Source: Sphingopyxis sp. JAI128
Lineage (GTDB): Bacteria > Pseudomonadota > Alphaproteobacteria > Sphingomonadales > Sphingomonadaceae
DNA: 64,000 bases
Assembly: GCF_014207235.1 (NCBI RefSeq)
Contig: NZ_JACHDA010000009.1
Location: forward strand, 62,001-126,000
Direction of reading: 5' to 3'
Part shown: positions 61,614 to 64,000 of the stretch, one piece after another
Position numbering within the stretch: the first letter of the stretch is position 1
Layout: every line of letters starts with the position of its first letter
The notes under the pieces: model-generated
Seen by the model: only the letters and a program-made list of their open reading frames with translations
Databases searched by the model: none
What the model was told of the DNA's origin: nothing
Program-made: the position numbers and the translations under genes

Positions 61614-64000
61614 TCAGGCCGCAAGCTTGCGCAGCACATAGTGCAGGATGCCGCCGTTCATATAATATTCGACCTCGTTCGCCGTATCGATGCGGCAGAG
61701 CGTATCGAAGCTGAAGGTCGATCCGTCTGGGCGGGTAACGTTGACCGTCACCGTCTGGCGCGGTTTCAGGTCCGCCACGCCGGTGATGGTGAACTGGTCG
61801 TCGCCGGTGAGGCCGAGCGTTTCGCGCGTGTCGCCACCCGTGAACTGGAGCGGCAGCACGCCCATGCCGACGAGGTTCGAGCGGTGGATGCGCTCGAAGC
61901 TCTCGACGATCACCGCGCGGACGCCGAGCAGGTTGGTGCCCTTCGCCGCCCAGTCGCGCGACGAGCCGGTGCCATATTCCTTGCCCGCAACAACCACCAG
62001 CGGAGTGCCGTCGGCCTTGTGGCGCATCGCGGCGTCATAGATCGGCATGACCTCTTCGCCATAACGCGACATGCCGCCTTCGATGCCGGGGACCATTTCA
62101 TTCTTGATGCGGATGTTGGCAAAGGTGCCGCGCATCATCACGTCGTGATGGCCGCGGCGGGCGCCGTAGCTGTTGAAATCGGCCTTGCTAACCTGATGTT
62201 CCATAAGCCATTTTCCGGCGGGGCTGTCCGCCTTGATGCTGCCGGCGGGGCTGATGTGGTCGGTGGTGATGCTGTCGCCCAAAATCGCGAGCGGCTTGGC
62301 ATTCACAATGTCGCTGACCGGCGCGGGGGTCATTTCCATGCCCTCGAAATAGGGCGGGTTGGCGACATAGGTCGAGCCTGCGCGCCATTGATAGGTGTCG
62401 CTGCCCTCGACATTGATCTTCTGCCAATGCTCGTCGCCCTTATAGACATGGGCGTAGCGCGCCACGAACATGTCGCGGTCGACCGCGCTTGCAATCGTGT
62501 CGGCGACTTCCTGATTGGTCGGCCAGATGTCGGCGAGGAACACGTCCTTGCCGTCCTGGTCCTGCCCGATCGGGGTGGTGGTGAAATCTTCGGTCACCGT
62601 GCCCTTCAGCGCATAGGCGACGACGAGCGGCGGCGAAGCGAGGAAGTTGGCGCGCACGTCGGGCGACACGCGGCCTTCGAAGTTGCGGTTGCCCGACAGG
62701 ACCGAGGCGGCGACAATGTCGTTGCCGTTGATCGCGGCCGAAATCGGCTCGGCCAGCGGCCCCGAATTGCCGATGCAGGTGGTGCAGCCATAGCCGACGA
62801 GATTGTAGCCGACCGCGTCGAGATGCGGTTGAAGCCCCGATTTGACCAGATAGTCGGTGACCACTTGGCTTCCCGGCGCGAGCGACGTCTTGACCCACGG
62901 CTTGGGCTTCATGCCCCGCTCGTTCGCCTTTTTGGCGACGAGGCCGGCGGCGACCATCACGCCGGGGTTCGACGTGTTGGTGCAGCTGGTGATCGCGGCG
63001 ATGACGACGTCGCCGTCGCCAATGTCATGATCCTTGCCCTCGACGGCGACGCGCGCGGGCTTGTCCTTGCCGTAAAGTTTTTTGAGGTCGGCGTTGAACA
63101 CATCGTCGACTTCGGTGAGCACGACCTTGTCCTGCGGACGCTTTGGCCCCGCGAGGCTGGGCACGACGCTGCCCATGTCGAGCTCGAGCGTGTCGGTGAA
63201 CACCGGATCGGGCATGTCGGCCGAGAGCCACAGGCCCTGCGCCTTGGCATAGGCTTCGACCAGCGCGATATTTTCGTCGCTGCGGCCGGTCAGGCGCATA
63301 TAGTCGAGCGTCTTTTCGTCGATGCCGAAAAAGCCACAGGTCGCGCCATATTCGGGCGCCATATTGGCCAGCGTCGCACGGTCGGCCAGGCTGAGGGTCG
63401 ACAGGCCGGGGCCATAATATTCGACGAAACGCCCGACGACGCCCTTGGCGCGCAGCATCTGCGTTGCGGTGAGCACCAGGTCGGTCGCGGTCACGCCTTC
63501 CTTCAATTTGCCGGTCAGTTTGAAGCCGACGACTTCGGGGATCAGCATCGACACTGGCTGCCCCAGCATCGCGGCTTCGGCCTCGATCCCGCCGACGCCC
63601 CAACCGAGTACGCCCAGGCCGTTAATCATCGTCGTGTGGCTGTCGGTGCCGACGCAGGTGTCGGGATAGGCGACGGTTTCGCCCGACCCATCCTCGCTCG
63701 ACCATACCGCCTGCGCGATATGTTCGAGGTTGACCTGGTGGCAGATTCCGGTGCCCGGGGGGACCGCCTTGAAATTGTCGAGCGACTTCGATCCCCATTT
63801 CAGGAAGTCATAGCGTTCGCCGTTGCGATAATATTCAATCTCGACATTCTGTTCGAACGCCTTGGGATGGCCGAATTCGTCGACCATGACGCTATGGTCG
63901 ATGACGAGATGGACGGGGACCAGCGGATTGATCTTCGACGTATCGCCGCCCAGCTTGGCGATCGCATCGCGCATCGCCGCCAGATCGACCACACAGGGAA
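61614..64000 (-). CDS. acnA: Aconitate hydratase A (5' end beyond window)
   Basis: Interconverts citrate and isocitrate in the citric acid cycle. About 795 codons are visible; roughly the first 95 lie beyond the right edge. The frame continues past the GTG at 63992 (reading [17 protein letters not shown]), so no start should be called here. Iron-sulphur ligands are seen in [10 protein letters not shown] and [12 protein letters not shown], and [18 protein letters not shown] marks the swivel domain. AcnA rather than AcnB by domain order. An intrinsic terminator follows the stop. Confidence 0.95.
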   Translation of the reverse strand, partial: PCVVDLAAMRDAIAKLGGDTSKINPLVPVHLVIDHSVMVDEFGHPKAFEQNVEIEYYRNGERYDFLKWGSKSLDNFKAVPPGTGICHQVNLEHIAQAVWSSEDGSGETVAYPDTCVGTDSHTTMINGLGVLGWGVGGIEAEAAMLGQPVSMLIPEVVGFKLTGKLKEGVTATDLVLTATQMLRAKGVVGRFVEYYGPGLSTLSLADRATLANMAPEYGATCGFFGIDEKTLDYMRLTGRSDENIALVEAYAKAQGLWLSADMPDPVFTDTLELDMGSVVPSLAGPKRPQDKVVLTEVDDVFNADLKKLYGKDKPARVAVEGKDHDIGDGDVVIAAITSCTNTSNPGVMVAAGLVAKKANERGMKPKPWVKTSLAPGSQVVTDYLVKSGLQPHLDAVGYNLVGYGCTTCIGNSGPLAEPISAAINGNDIVAASVLSGNRNFEGRVSPDVRANFLASPPLVVAYALKGTVTEDFTTTPIGQDQDGKDVFLADIWPTNQEVADTIASAVDRDMFVARYAHVYKGDEHWQKINVEGSDTYQWRAGSTYVANPPYFEGMEMTPAPVSDIVNAKPLAILGDSITTDHISPAGSIKADSPAGKWLMEHQVSKADFNSYGARRGHHDVMMRGTFANIRIKNEMVPGIEGGMSRYGEEVMPIYDAAMRHKADGTPLVVVAGKEYGTGSSRDWAAKGTNLLGVRAVIVESFERIHRSNLVGMGVLPLQFTGGDTRETLGLTGDDQFTITGVADLKPRQTVTVNVTRPDGSTFSFDTLCRIDTANEVEYYMNGGILHYVLRKLAA

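Noticed and set aside
1..64000. CRISPR arrays or intact prophage
   Set aside because: No regularly spaced direct repeats, Cas genes, or phage structural genes were seen; the integrase lies with conjugation remnants.

Overview
The window looks like a chromosomal segment of an alphaproteobacterial sphingomonad, most like Sphingopyxis or a close relative. That assignment is an inference from high-GC coding, a beta-cyclic carotenoid gene set, a TonB-receptor/exported-peptidase cluster, ATP12 and class I fumarase, a trb-type conjugation remnant and several families usually seen in sphingomonads. No 16S rRNA gene is present to confirm it.

Left part (about 0.2-12.8 kb) is an accessory catabolic cluster. 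It holds an exported prolyl-oligopeptidase-type S9 peptidase, an exported S10 serine carboxypeptidase, a Tat-exported class V PLP enzyme, a TonB-dependent receptor, an ornithine cyclodeaminase/mu-crystallin family dehydrogenase, an MFS transporter and a YheO-type PAS-HTH regulator. Variants of a TGACAT-W-ATGTCA palindrome lie upstream of most of these units. The simplest reading is import of a peptide-like compound, periplasmic cleavage or epimerisation, inner-membrane uptake and cytoplasmic imine/amino-acid reduction under one regulator.

From 12.8 to 18.7 kb lies a decayed island. A 32-bp copy of part of tRNA-Val is followed by a run of small unassigned genes: a possible small membrane peptide, a membrane-anchored LuxR-type HTH protein, a helical protein, a four-helix membrane protein, a mini-IclR HTH and a 67-aa protein. 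A winged-helix protein follows on the other strand. Beyond it are a truncated IS110 transposase, the last codons of trbI, an intact DUF2274 gene and a tyrosine integrase, that is, the remains of a trb-type integrative conjugative element.

From 18.7 kb the content is mainly core: trmB, metK (with a palindrome in its leader) and lnt; a DUF2141 plus fatty-acid-hydroxylase pair; then a divergent overlapping operon crtY-crtI-LOG-crtB-pnuC-nadR-like, joining carotenoid synthesis to nicotinamide riboside salvage. Next come a DUF481 outer-membrane protein, a VOC/M20 pair, class I fumarase, zur and a MerC-like protein with a likely Zur box, a fatty acyl-CoA ligase, a PabB-PabC fusion, aspartate aminotransferase, exported msrA, a class A beta-lactamase-like lipoprotein, sucC, etfBA, a DUF389 membrane protein, a serine hydrolase and a JmjC-like cupin.

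After an 864-bp gene-free stretch there is an acyl-CoA synthetase/HCCA isomerase/crotonase operon, a tightly coupled minus-strand operon crcB-rluA-paiB-small membrane protein-ATP12, a thermonuclease-like exported protein, a second copy of the winged-helix protein (with a 7-codon leader ORF) beside an intact tRNA-Val(UAC), a small membrane protein, and the 3' part of acnA running off the right edge.
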